Assembly (NCBI GenBank): GCA_949130485.1
Contig: OX422186.1
Span: 10,868,271-10,932,270, forward strand
Length of the DNA: 64,000 nt
Reading direction: 5' to 3'
Source: Agelas oroides
Lineage: Eukaryota; Porifera; Demospongiae; Agelasida; Agelasidae
Shown here: positions 34,401 through 45,600 of the stretch, piece by piece
Numbering within the stretch: position 1 is the stretch's first letter
Layout of the letters: each line of letters begins with the position of its first letter
Made by a program: the position numbers and the translations under genes
Notes under the pieces: model-generated
Databases searched by the model: none
What the model was told of the DNA's origin: nothing
The model's input: only the letters and a program-made list of their open reading frames with translations

Positions 34401-37400
34401 CGGTGGTTCAGGGAGGGGGAGCATTAGTACTGAGGGAACAAAGCTGGAGACAGGCAGGGTTAGATATTGCTGGCCACCTCCACACATGGGTAGCCATAGT
34501 AGGGGAAGACAACTGCTGGTATGGGAAGGGGGGCGCCTGGGCAGCGTTAGGTGTGTTGTACGAGGAGACCTAAATTGGGGTGTTGGTTTGGGGAGCATTA
34601 GTGATGCATTGTCCTTCCATCTTAGATCACGGTGACAGACTTCTCTACATACAAGGACATACCAGACGAACTCCCTGCTCTACTGGTTGTGGGCACGTCT
34701 GTGACAGGTGAGTACGCTAGCTGACATGATAGTTTCTTTCTTCTTACTTCCTCCTCCTCCTCCTTCTCTGCAGCACGCCTGCACACAGAGAGGGAGAGGG
34801 GGTTCTTCACGGGGAGGATAGAGGCAGTGGACATTGAGAAGCACAGATACTGGGTCACCTTCGACCGGCCTGGCCTTGGCAAACATGCCATTCCAGATAC
34901 TGAAATCAAGGTGATTATGAAACAATTGTACCTCATAACTCATACAAGATGATGTCATTACCTGAATCTGTGTCTATTGTTGACAATTGAATCACCACCG
35001 CACTGCTCTATGTGTGGGTCCTGGACTGCTCTGCAGACATAATGGGGTTACTAAAAGGGATATGGGATAACTGTTGTGTGTGTGGGTCCTGGACTGCTCT
35101 AGAGGTGATGGGGTTACTAAAAGGGATATGGGACAACTGTTCTATGTGTGGGTCCTGGACTGCTCTAGAGGTGATGGAGCTACTAAAAGCCTCTTCACAC
35201 AGCCTCTTGATGTTGACAGAATGTGCATTAAATAGAAACCTCACCGTAACATAACATCTAAATTCTGTCTGGGGGCATTTATTAAAAGATTTGTTCAGCA
35301 AAAAAAGTGCACTATACTCTTCAATGTAGCCAGTAGGTTTGTATGCAAAGGACAGAAGGAATGGTGGGAACCTGTATGCACTTGGAGCTACTGTACCCAC
35401 TCTCCCACAGAGTGCAGAGGCTCCTGAGATCATCTCCATCTCTGCCCTGGAGGCCTCTCAGAAGACACACTGGCCCCCTCGAGACCAAGCCCTCAGACAA
35501 AGAACACCGTAAGGTGGCATGCACACAATAGTACATGTATCTGAGATAATAAATTATAACTAACGTAGAAATAGTCGGTGCTGTGTATCATTGTGGAGCA
35601 GGCACAAGCTACATTGGGTTCATGTGAGACCATGTGCATTTTGTGCAGAAATGGCAAGCACAGTTCCACAAGATTGAAATAATCATAGAAGGACTCTATC
35701 CCGAAGATCGTTGACTTGTGTTAGTTCTAGATCTGTTTGAAGCCAAAATACAACCACAAAACAAAAAGTATTTTGTGCAGAAATGGCAAGCACAGTTCCA
35801 CAAGATTGAAATAATCATAGAAGGACTCTATCCCGAAGATCGTTGACTTGTGTTAGTTCTAGATCTGTTTGGCCACGTATGTGCGATTCCATAGACCCCA
35901 CATACATGCAGCGTCAGACTCAGTATTTTCTACCAGTACTGTTAAACTCTGGCTCACTTTCATTGCTATGTGGCCTTGTGTCTAATGAACTCAAGGGGCT
36001 ACATGTACCCACGGTTGTTTCGTTCCCCCAGACCCAGACCAATGCCTATTGTACCAGATACTCCTGCAGTACATGCACTCCTCTCCCCAGACTCAGTGAG
36101 TGGTATGTGTGTTGTGTTGTGTGCTCACCGGTATGCTGTATTAGTGCATTGTGTCAGCATCCTCCTCCTCTTCCTCCCCCCCTCCAGCACTCAGACCCAT
36201 TCTTAACATCTTCACCAGTAAGGTAGGAATGAAAGTAGACCTATAGTCCATCCTAGTGCCTCCAGTGGATACCTGTGCACATAGAGAAAATGGCACATGC
36301 ACACCACACCAAACTCTCTGTACATACGTCACAGCACCTTGTTAATTTAGCCTGTTATTTGTACATATGGTACTCACGATCGGTCAGGACAGCTAGCTAC
36401 TGCACATACAGTTCAAGAGATTGTGTTTAGAGGTGTGTCTATGAGGCTGTTACCACTCCTTCCCACAGAAGAAGAATGTTGAATGAGCCTCCCTTACTAC
36501 CAGGTACGCATCACATACATGTACTGCCAACTGCTTATTTACTAGGCGAATGTAGAACATTGTGGGCGAGCGTGAGCAAGCAATACACTGCTTTATTATA
36601 TATCCAAGGCTTTTCAGTGAAGTATCAGATCACAGCACACATGTAGCTGAACAAAGCTTGTTACTCTACAAAAGTGCTTAACAGCTTAGAGAAGATTGTT
36701 GCATAGACTAGCTTGTCATTGGGTGGTATACGTACCATACAATGCAGCCCTTAGTGCAACCTAAGCATCTACTCTGGCTAAGTGTATAGGCTAAGTCTAA
36801 ACACAGCCTAGGTGGCTTGTCATGCCTGATAGTCCTTACTTGAGGCATCTTAGAAATAGCAGATGGGGTTCGCCATCCATCAGCCATGGATCGAAAGAGG
36901 GTCTCTGCCGCTTTCTGCTTTCAGCCTCTCTACACAACTGTTGAATAGCCCTTGTATACATACATACATACAGTAAATACTCACGCTCCAGCTACCTATC
37001 CTGGATGTCGCTGCAAACACAACTTCTAGGCTATCCTTTGTTCAATAAGTGCGCACGCTCCAGCTGCTTTTCCTGGCTGTCTTTCATAATCGTCATCTTT
37101 CAAAGTCACCTTGGAGCTGAAGCTAGCTGGCTGCCAAGTTGTACGAAAATCTTACTTACTGTCCGCACGCGGCCCGCGGGTATCGCGTTAAATTACAGCG
37201 TCAAAAACATACGGAACGACGTACGACAGATAATATTATATGAAAAATCTCGATTCAACTCAGTAGTGTGGGGCTCGCTCACGCTCGCCCAATTATTGAC
37301 CCACAAAAGCAGGGCGTGGAACTTAAGAAATATCCCAATAAGAAATAACTTTCAAGCAATGTTCATAGAACATGTACTGCACATGGCCTATGCACAGTGT

Positions 37401-40306
37401 GTAACCTCTATTATGTAGGAACCTTCAATATCCTGCCTGACCATGTTGGAGGATTTCCAGTCGACTTTCTCAAACAAGTGGTGAGCGACTAGCTAGTACT
37501 CATATGGACATATGTTGGCCTTGTTCCCACGCTACACTTCCCTCCTCCCATACAGCCTGGGAATAAGGCTGTGGACAATGTCTGCATGCACATAGCGATG
37601 TACACATCTGTTAGTAGCCTCGTTCCCAGGCCCCCTCAAAGAACGGGCCTGGGAATGAGGCTCATCTGTTAGCGATACACTTCTAGATATTGTACACCTA
37701 CAAACAACATATAACATCATGAACATATGCAGCAATTGTGTCTCACTGCAAAGGCAGGAGAACACGCTTCAGTTGTGAGGTGTTTACTGTCTCTATTATA
37801 GACACAGTTATCAAAGCTGCTGGCTCTGAAGCAGCAAAGAGTACAGAGACTTACCGACATGAACACGGAGGTTGAGAAAATGGTACGTGATACTCATTAT
37901 AAGGTGTACAGTGTAGCACAGTGTCTGTTGAGGGATTGTTATTCTAATGCTCTCGTTCTTTGTCAGCATGCTCGTCAGAAACCCCTACCGGTGGACTTTC
38001 AGAGACAGTATGCCACAGTCATTATTGAGCTGGATGACATTAACAAGGTGCGTGTTTCGTACCTAGCCTCGTTCCCAGTCAGATCTGCAGTGAGAAAATC
38101 TATCATGTGTAGCATATGCAACTTGCAGTTACATTTTGACTACTCTGGTGGATTATCCAGCTTTGTATGTGGAAGGCATAAAACACATTTTATTCTTCAA
38201 TGGGCTACGTAGCCTGTTTTAGCTATTAGTCCCATATTTCAGTTTCGTATATACACACAAGAGGTTTTTCATGTTGGTTGTCCTGTTTGCTGTTTACGTA
38301 GCTACATGCCACGCTTTTCCTCTAAAGTGTTCAAGCTAGTGTCTTCCATTTCAGGGAGCCTAATCTAAGCTGTTTGTAGCCTCTGTCATGGGTTTTTATC
38401 ATCGACTGTAGCTATGATGTACATATATGTATTGTGGGGTATTCCTAATTTTCAGCAATTGAACATGCGGCTGGAATCCATCAAGAATCACTGTGTAGCA
38501 CTGGGTTACAGTGCTGAGGTAGGGCCTGTCAATATGGACGTGCAAGAACATGCCCAGAAGATCACCGAGACAGCAAACACCAGTTTAGAGGCCTCTGGCA
38601 GGTTAGGGGTGGGATAATTTTGTAATGGGGATGGGAGAGAAAGAACCATCTTGTACATGCACTTTATCTTCCAGTTTAGAAAGCCTATAGAAAAAATGTT
38701 CGTAGTCCACTCACCACATGCATGTTAGTTGCTACACGTACATGTAAGTTTATCCAGGCCGGTTAGAATCTAGCCTGGTACCCCGGCGCGGAGGAAGAGC
38801 GCCTGGTACACACTGATGCGCTTCCGATTAATTAAAAATGGCGTTGCTCACGTTTATGATGTTTACACTGTTTAGGGGCGTGTGCTCTGACAAAATTTAA
38901 GTAGTAAACATCCCGACGTGGACCAGTTAGCAAAAATGGCATCGGTGTGCCGCCTTTGCTGATCCTCTGTGGCTTATAGCCACCATAGAGTAGCATTGTT
39001 TGGTAAAAAAGCTAGCCAGGAAAGACTAGCATCAAGGATAAGCGCTCTGTTGGATATAACGTTGAACCATGACGACGGCTTACCGAATCTCATGTGTGCG
39101 AAGTGCAAGCGGAGAGTTGAAAGTTTAGAGAACCATACTTGGGGTCGCAAGTCGCTGAAGGGCTTGATAAATTACTTGCTGAAAATCCGAACTTTCATTA
39201 TCCTGACAAGTTTACTATATCGAGTCCGAACTCTGACGTCACATAACCCGGAAGAATCAGAAAATAGTCCGGAGTCCCCACATCTTGGGGAGATTAAACG
39301 CATGTGCAAACAGTGTGTACCAGGCGCTTCTCCATTTTTCGCGCGCGTGCCGGGGACGAGGCTAGTTAGAATCGTGCTATGGAACTTCCCTCCCTGAGGG
39401 ATCCCCTGGTGGCAGCAGATATACCAAAAAGACCTCTAGCTTCATGTTTTCTTTACAGATTGTTGGTTTGTGATCTATAGTGGAAATTGTAGGACACGCT
39501 TTTCTGTTTTCTTTACACAGTGAGGTAAAGGATCCTGGATTACTAGATTTGATCTCCAGATTAACAAGTCTGCTGCTTCAGATAGAGGTCAGTGGTATTG
39601 ACATCTGACATTTGTGTAGTTTGTGTAGTTATAGTTTTCTGATGACATTTAAAAATTGCAGCGATGTCACCATAGACATCATGGTGTTGTACCTCTGCTG
39701 TACTGTACCTAAATGTTGCATGAAAAGTCTATTTCGTGGTGTTTGCAGTGATATCACCATATACACACCACATTTGTTGTGCCTCTTCCTGAATCTTGCA
39801 GAACTATTGTTAGGTTGTTTGTTTACTGTTGGCAGGTGTTATCAGAGTCAGGCAACTCAATGGAGATGAACGTTCTGACAAAATCTATTGAGGAGATTGA
39901 AGCCAAAATACAACCACAAAACAAAAAGTATGATAACCATGTAAATTTGCTGTTCATATTACAACCCCAAATTTTGTAGTAGGCCTAATATGGAATACAC
40001 GCATGTTGCAATGTATATACTGAAGCTTGTGAATATGGCTATAAGTCCGGAATAGTGGTCTAGTCTTGAACCCAGGCTTTCCGTTCCGGATTTTTCTCCA
40101 AAGCTGCGAGACAAAATCCAGAATGGAAAGCCTGGGTTTGAGGCTAGTAATTGTCTTATGATCATGAGATGCTTTATTTCAGATATTTTCGAGACAGTGT
40201 GGAGACTCCATTAACACTGATCCAGTCAGGAATGAACCCTATTGGAACCCTTCATGCCTTCTCTGTCAGTAGTCATCCAAGAACTGCCAGCCATCCCAAC
40301 TCCTAG
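28427..40306 (+). CDS. LIN9: Protein LIN9 homolog (MuvB/DREAM complex subunit)
   Basis: Nuclear scaffold of the MuvB core, which joins DREAM to repress, or B-Myb/FoxM1 to activate, cell-cycle genes. Twenty-four exons: 28427-28481, 28976-29017, 29282-29308, 30318-30409, 31706-31792, 31954-31988, 32414-32432, 32846-32896, 33364-33455, 33773-33836, 34024-34179, 34626-34707, 34774-34910, 35411-35508, 36032-36095, 36188-36222, 36469-36503, 37419-37480, 37802-37882, 37967-38047, 38456-38601, 39521-39587, 39836-39927, 40183-40306. Total 1,824 bases, 607 residues; every phase fits. The DIRP domain is clear (LPKAHKWCYYEWFYSDID, PLFEGENDFCRCL, LRRLMGKPRRCSPTFF), followed by a Tudor-like part (WVTFDRPGLGKH), the helix VGGFPVDFLKQV, the coiled coil, and the tail IQSGMNPIGTLHAF. 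Human LIN9 is about 540 residues; the excess is N-terminal basic/acidic linker. The 19-base exon 32414-32432 is the weakest call but fits phase. Confidence 0.95.
29418..29502. mobile_element. Hairpin element, about 85 bp
   Basis: AGCCTTGTTCCTCACCCCCC and its inverse GGGGGGTGAGGAACGAG surround a loop with CAAGCTTTCTG/AAAGCTTGG inversions. It lies in a LIN9 intron and belongs with the TAGYCTCG-like hairpins, but has no clear TSD. Confidence 0.6.
29690..30012. repeat. Minisatellite made of amplified hairpin units
   Basis: Six copies of CACTCAACTTTCCGCCACTC plus ATGATGGAAAGCTGGGCA and a variable GGGCC(C)GGAAGCAAGGC spacer, 45-60 bases each. The outer copies are bounded by TAGCCTTGTTTC at 29672 and GAAACAAGGCC at 30001, so the array looks like an expanded hairpin element in a LIN9 intron. 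Confidence 0.8.
31095..31635. repeat. Imperfect inverted repeat with internal ~31-bp tandem repeat
   Basis: AAAGTATCACCATAGTACAA/GTTTGTTGCCG at about 31095-31160 is roughly inverted at 31175-31245, with a related segment near 31561-31635. At about 31293-31430 the unit ACTTGCAGTACCTGATACGG plus ATTCTCACGTG repeats four times. Probably a composite transposable element in a LIN9 intron. Confidence 0.55.
32440..32730. repeat. TGTATTGTGTATGTG repeat
   Basis: Irregular tandem TGTATTGTGTATGTGTG units in a LIN9 intron. The cysteine-rich frames across it (VYCVCVLCIVYV) are artefacts. Confidence 0.9.
33155..33204. mobile_element. TAGTCTC hairpin element, 50 bp
   Basis: TAGTCTCATTCCCAGGC ... TCTCAGAATGAGGCTA in a LIN9 intron. 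Flanking 9-mers GTTCATGAA and ATGCATGAA agree at 7 of 9. Confidence 0.75.
35010..35190. repeat. Tandem repeat, about 70 bp x 2.7
   Basis: The unit TGTGTGGGTCCTGGACTGCT followed by a GGTTACTAAAAGGGATATGG segment repeats in the LIN9 intron 34911-35410. Confidence 0.85.
35636..35871. repeat. 100-bp direct repeat split by a 33-bp copy of a LIN9 exon end
   Basis: The segment starting ATTTTGTGCAGAAATGGCAA and ending TTAGTTCTAGATCTGTTTG occurs at about 35636-35740 and 35770-35871. Between the copies is a ~33-base block identical to 39900-39931, that is, the 3' end of LIN9 exon 39836-39927 plus its donor GTAT. The donor's presence shows copying at DNA level and not through spliced RNA. Confidence 0.85.
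36546..37300. mobile_element. Possible inverted-repeat element
   Basis: GTGGGCGAGCGTGAGCAAGC near 36563 and GGGGCTCGCTCACGCTCGCC near 37270 are inverses about 700 bases apart in a LIN9 intron. A related segment stands at about 60379-60415. Ends and TSD are not resolved. Confidence 0.4.
37615..37663. mobile_element. TAGCCTCG hairpin element, about 49 bp, 9-10 bp TSD
   Basis: TAGCCTCGTTCCCAGGCCC ... GGGCCTGGGAATGAGGCT in a LIN9 intron. CATCTGTTAG is found exactly at 37605-37614 and 37663-37672. Confidence 0.9.
38771..39364. mobile_element. TAGCCTGG ... CGAGGCTA element, 594 bp, perfect 9-bp TSD, carrying a gene fragment
   Basis: It begins TAGCCTGGTACCCCGGCGCG and ends CGTGCCGGGGACGAGGCTA. GTTAGAATC is repeated exactly at 38762-38770 and 39365-39373. 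It sits in the LIN9 intron 38602-39520. Its interior holds a coding-like zinc-finger fragment, so it looks like a gene-capturing element. Confidence 0.88.
38936..39135 (+). pseudogene. Captured 5' fragment of a ZAD-like zinc-finger gene
   Basis: From ATG 38936 the frame reads MASVCRLC, an in-frame TGA, then SSVAYSHHRVALFGKK, LASRISALLDITLNHDDGL and PNLMCAKCKRRVESLE. The paired CxxC ... CxxC layout resembles the N-terminal ZAD type of zinc-binding domain. The stop codon after the first CxxC, and the lack of any continuation, mark it as a non-functional captured piece inside the mobile element. Confidence 0.65.
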
Positions 40307-40852
40307 CACAGCCCTATACCTTATATCTAGAGCACTATTTTTATGTTCTCTTCTTCTCTACCTCTTCAATGCTGATTTAGTTTGTGGTATGTTTGTCTGT
40401 TCTAGAGCCCACCACTTTCAGTTGTGACAATGTACCATCGTGTAGGTGTCCTCTCCGGCCTCATGTTTCCACATCAGATGTTTTATACAACTTTATGGTA
40501 TTTTCTCTCCTGTAAGAGATTAGATTCATTCAGAACAGAAGCTCATTGTACCTGACCATGCACAGGGATGAGGTCTAGGAAACAAAATGGGAGTTTGCTT
40601 CTTGAGAGAGGGGGGAAAAAAGCATCACTATGTTACAAACACCACTACACAAAACTGATCACATGACTCACATGATTTTTTCTGAGCAAAAGTTGTTACA
40701 ACGATGTAGTTTATAACAACAATGATGCCATGATAACACTGGAAAATCAAAATTAAACCCCCCACTCCTACACCATGGCTTTAAATAGCAACATGATGGG
40801 TATGCACAGAGATCTGGCTGGATAATACAGTCATCCTCTGCAGTTGGAGATG

Positions 40853-41725
40853 TTAGCGCAATGCATCCACACCAGTTTGACTTCTAGGTTTCCTTCCAGT
40901 TATCTCCCTTCCAGTTTTCTCCATTCCATATGAATGTAGTGCAGCAAGAATGTTTTTCATAAGAATGTGGATCTCGTCTGCAAATCTGTCTATCTCAGTT
41001 GGTAGACTTTGCAACTCTTCTATGATTGTGTCTGTTGCTCTTGTACACACCTCGATATACAACAGTTGCTCGTTCTGTTCCTTGAGCTTATGCTTCAGAT
41101 CATTCTTTTGCCGTAGAAATTCAAGGCATGCTGCAAGAAGATTGTTCATATGACTCCCAGTTTTAATAAGTTCTGGAGTGAGGGAGTCTTGTGCCTTGTT
41201 GGCACGGATGGACTGAAGCAAGGATGCCTGGTTGTTACTTATACAGGTCTTAAAATGGAAAGAACCTTCTTTGGGCACTTTTTCCCACTCTGGAAATATT
41301 TTGTTTTTCCATGCAACAAAACAGGCAGGCAGTGGATCATTGATACCCTTGCCAAGGGACAGCTTGAATGCTTTCAGATGATTGTCTACTGTTCTTCGTT
41401 GTTCCAGTACCTCAGTGGTGAAAAACTCCTTCACTGTGGCTGCAGTGTCATCTGCAAGACTGTTTTCACTGGTTTGTACTTTTGGCTTTGTGTAGTCTTC
41501 TGGGAGATAGCTGAATGTACCAGCAGGTTGCAATTTTGGACCAGGGGGATAGGTAGTGGAAAATTTGGCACTCCTATCTTTCAAACTGCTTACACGTTCA
41601 GGCTGTTCCTCCCCTCTAATGGCCACCTGGTGTGATGCTCCATCCTGTGCATTTTCATGGTGGGGAGGTAGTTGTGGGTGTGGGTGTGGGTGTGGAACAT
41701 TGGTAGGCTGTGGAACATCAACAAC
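40853..41725 (-). CDS. Coiled-coil family member 1 (unrecognised family), terminal exon
   Basis: I do not recognise this family. The terminal exon has 290 codons; the acceptor at 41725 was chosen because the copy at 45264-46062 has one in the same place. A Pro/His-rich start is followed by the family block AGTFSYLPEDYTKPK, then NSLADDTAATVKEFF, VLEQRRTVDNHLKAFKLSL and DPLPACFVAWKNKIFPE, and two long helical stretches (MNNLLAACLEFLRQKNDLKH; LQSLPTEIDRFADEIHILMK). Upstream exons were not found. Where copy 2 has a strong donor (GCTG|GTATGT), this copy has the weaker ACTG|GTGTGG and reads on to a stop after VDALR. It lies 3' of the ZU5-Death exons on the same strand and could be a truncated duplicate. 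It faces LIN9 tail to tail. Confidence 0.7.
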   Translation of the reverse strand, partial: VVDVPQPTNVPHPHPHPQLPPHHENAQDGASHQVAIRGEEQPERVSSLKDRSAKFSTTYPPGPKLQPAGTFSYLPEDYTKPKVQTSENSLADDTAATVKEFFTTEVLEQRRTVDNHLKAFKLSLGKGINDPLPACFVAWKNKIFPEWEKVPKEGSFHFKTCISNNQASLLQSIRANKAQDSLTPELIKTGSHMNNLLAACLEFLRQKNDLKHKLKEQNEQLLYIEVCTRATDTIIEELQSLPTEIDRFADEIHILMKNILAALHSYGMEKTGREITGRKPRSQTGVDALR

Positions 41726-42672
41726 CTGCAGGAAAAATCCAGGTTGCCATGGAAGCATGTAGCTGCTACATTATTCTAGCATGCCACAATATTCTACATA
41801 ATTATACTCAAGCAAGCCAAAATAATTTTCTTAAAACCAGCTACAATTAGGCTCCACTGTCATGCAGACATGCAGGTGTAGTAGCCTTGTACCCAGGCAT
41901 GGGGAGGAGCCTGGCTACAATTGCAGATCTCCCAGGGTAAGTGACAACACATCCCTAGTAGCTGGCAGTAGACATGAGCCATGCCCTGTGCAGATGTTGC
42001 TATAACTTATTACCTGCAGTTGTAGAGCTGCAGCTATCCTTCGACATACACAGCCCATCACCAAATCATAGTCAGTTCAGTTCCTCTATCATGTGACATT
42101 TAAATGGCCTGCATACCATTGTGTAAACTTTTGAGTGTATATAGTTGGCTAGATAGGGACACCCCCCAAAACTCTTGCCTGTTGCCATATATGTACTTCA
42201 CTACTCTGTCATCTTTCATCTAACAGTAATCATAACACGAGTGAGTGCAAAATCACAACTGAGCATTCACATGCACGTATGCATACATGTACGATTCATG
42301 CTACTACTTGAGCCATCAGTTAGCTGCCTGAGTCAGAGTATCCATTCCATACACTGCATGTATGGCTTTTAGACATGATTCACCTGAGATGCGAGTTGCT
42401 GGCACAAAATTCTAAGAAGGACGATTAACAAGGTGTACTTAAAGGTTAATTGGAAACATAATCATGTGGATACACTTGGTGTGGGGCACTGAGACTGGCT
42501 GTTCCCTATATATAACATAAACATCATCCTGGAACACATGTACAGGCTATAAGCAGGAATATAGGGTGCTGTAGGGAACTTGTCATGACACATGAAAAGC
42601 TGGACTAAAAGCACTCTCAATGCGATTGCATGCAGTGCACATTGTTAACATTTTTATTACACCAGAACAATT

Positions 42673-45600
42673 TTAGAGTAACTGAGATAATTGTCCAGTC
42701 CACTTATTCTTAATGTCATCTGCTAGTCTTTCTTCTCCAACAGCTGGTGCCTGCAGAGCTTGCACTATTGTTGACCAGGTGTAGGGGTATGTTATTAAAT
42801 TTTGTTTTTTCCACCGTGTAAAGACATTACTGTAACAGTGGTTGGTATCTCCCGGGCTGTTGAGGGCAATTCCCTCCAATACACCTTGGTCCAGCCCCAG
42901 TTGCAGACCCACGTCCCTCCACTTGCTTGGGATCTTAGCAGCTACTTCATTCATGAGACCTAAGAGTTCTGGTTCACTGTCCAGGGGATCTGTATTAAAG
43001 GAGTGAAAGAGACAGACATGCATTCTAATACATGCGAATCAGACCAACTTAAAATATTGGGAATGAGACTTTGTGTCTTGTTGCACATACACTATGCTAT
43101 CACACAAGAGCTTGATTGCAGTGATGTGCATACAGTTTTACTCTCCTTTATGAAACAATGATAATATTGGTATACCTGCTGGGGCACCATCAAGCACAAT
43201 GTGAAAGTAGTTGGAGGGCACGCTGACACCTTCAAGGGTCACTTTATAGATGAGTTGTGATGGCTTGTTCTCCTTGGTCCACCCTGCAGTCAGCTGGCAG
43301 GAGGGGATTCGCTGTCTGGGCTTGAAACTGTCCACCTCCTCCTTAGTGATCTGTAGGAACAGTAAATGTTATCACAAGTTTTAATGTACACGAGACGGAC
43401 ACTTCCTCACTCTTGGGTCAAAGAGTGGAATGATTTTCCATCCATCTTTGAGAACTCCATCAGAAGGCAGTTGCAGTGAGATCGTACTTGATTCAAACTC
43501 AATGTGCAGGTCTGCTCCAATCATGGCACCCTTGGTAGTGTACTCCTTGTGGACATGCTGTGGAAATAGTGATTCATAATCAACAGTAATACACAGCACA
43601 GTGGTTTAAACTTACTGTGGTGTGTGCTTCCAGATCCATGGTGATCACAAAATGAATATCTCTCTGAGTTGCTGCTTTTCTCAGGTAGTAGAGGCTGGCC
43701 TTATATAGTTGAGCTCCTGGAAGTAGCAGTTGGTAGAATTGTTGTGATACGACTGAAAAGACTACTGCCAACAGAGAGAAGTGACTGAGCTGTAGACGTC
43801 CATAAACACTCTCACTGGAAAACACTCCTTCCTCCACAGTCTCAAACAGATAGGGAAGGTGTGTCTGGGAGCACTTTGCATGGACAAAGCTCAGCCTTGA
43901 GGTATGAGCAGGCTTCACACAGTGCTGGATTGTCACAGTCAGAGACTTGGAGAACTTGCATCGAGGCTCACTGTCTAACCAATAGACTGCACTCACAAGA
44001 GAAGTGTTCTGTGGGAATTCAAATGAACCAGATAGGCCCACCTTGATGAGAAGTGTACACTCTTCCAAGCCAGCTGGCAAGGCTCCCTGGGGAACATGGA
44101 GCTTCAGCCCATAGCCTTCCCAGTGGAAGGTCTGGGACTGGTTTGTAACCAGGACACTGGTCTCTGCAATGACATCCACCTCTCTTAGGTAGCCTGTGTA
44201 TATGAAAAAGCTGTGCTGATAAGACATTCACTGTGTGGAAAAAAATGCTGTTGGAATGGAGTCTGATTTCCCATGTTAGACTGCAATGTCCCTGTTACTT
44301 AACACCAGCCTGACTTACATAATGTTAAATGTTCACAACACAGAAATTTGTATCCACATCTGTTGGGATTTTGTTATTGGAATTTAATAGAGGCACTGCA
44401 AGTTGAGAAAGCATTTGCGAAAGGACAAGAAATTTGTCCAACCTGGTGGTGACTAAGTATTTTCAATAGCCAAGCACAAGGGCCATGCACCACGGTGTGT
44501 GTGACCCCCCCTTCTTGTCCCATGCACTACTGCTGGTGCAGAGTCCACTCTCCCAAGTGCAATGTGTGATGCAAAAGAAGTCATTAGTGGTTATACATGT
44601 GTTGATATGCCCCATGCAGTAGACTGTTAGTGATAATTTTTGTAACTGGCTTGTGAGGTTTTGTCAAAAAGCCCTCAAGAAGCAGAACATAGTAAGCGGT
44701 AGAAGCCACAATGGTTGTCAGTTGGCCTGATCACTCAAGTAACATATAGATGGTTTTCATGGGGCGTGGCTTCACTTCTGGAGGGCAAAAGTCGGTGTCT
44801 GGGTTTTGTGCACTGTGTGCAAAATACAGGCTAGTAAGTGCTACATCGAGTCCTTACCATTAGTACTGAAAGATAAAAGAAGCTGCTTCTCTCAAGGTGA
44901 AAGGTCCACTGTACAGCTGCCTCTTGATCGTGCGTTTGCCCTCCGGAAGTAGGACACTTAATTGACATTTGGAAACCATCTATTGCCCATGTTTTTTTCT
45001 AAATGCCTATAAGCAGAACAGCAACTCTAGCTATGAAGGTACAGCAGCCCTTGGGCTTCAGATATGTCAAGACAGTTCCGGGATTTTTGCCATGTTATCA
45101 ACAAGGAAGCCAAAGATACTTCACATATGCTTCAAAACACTTACCTAGGTACTATTACAGTTAACACTCACATGACATCAAATGCTTCTGTGTTTCATGA
45201 AAGTATAATCAGTTAAATGGTTAATAAACTTAAGCATCTCCCTATAGTATAGTTACAACATACCAGCATTAGATTTACCACTCCTTTTCCTTTTCTTCAT
45301 TCCATATGAATCAAGTGCAACCCGAATATTTTTCATAAGAATGTTGATCTCCTCTGCAAATCTGTCTATTTCAGTTGGTAGACTTTGCAACTCTTTCATA
45401 ACTGCATCTGTTGTCCTTGTACGCACCTCAATATACAACATGTACAGTTGCATGTTATCTTCCTTGAGCTTATGCTTCAGATCATCTTTTTGCCGTAGAA
45501 ATTCAAGGCATGCTGCAAGAAGATTGTTCATATGACTCCCAGTTTTAATAAGTTCTGGAGTGAGGGAGTCTTGTGCCTTGTTGGCACGGATGGACTGAAG

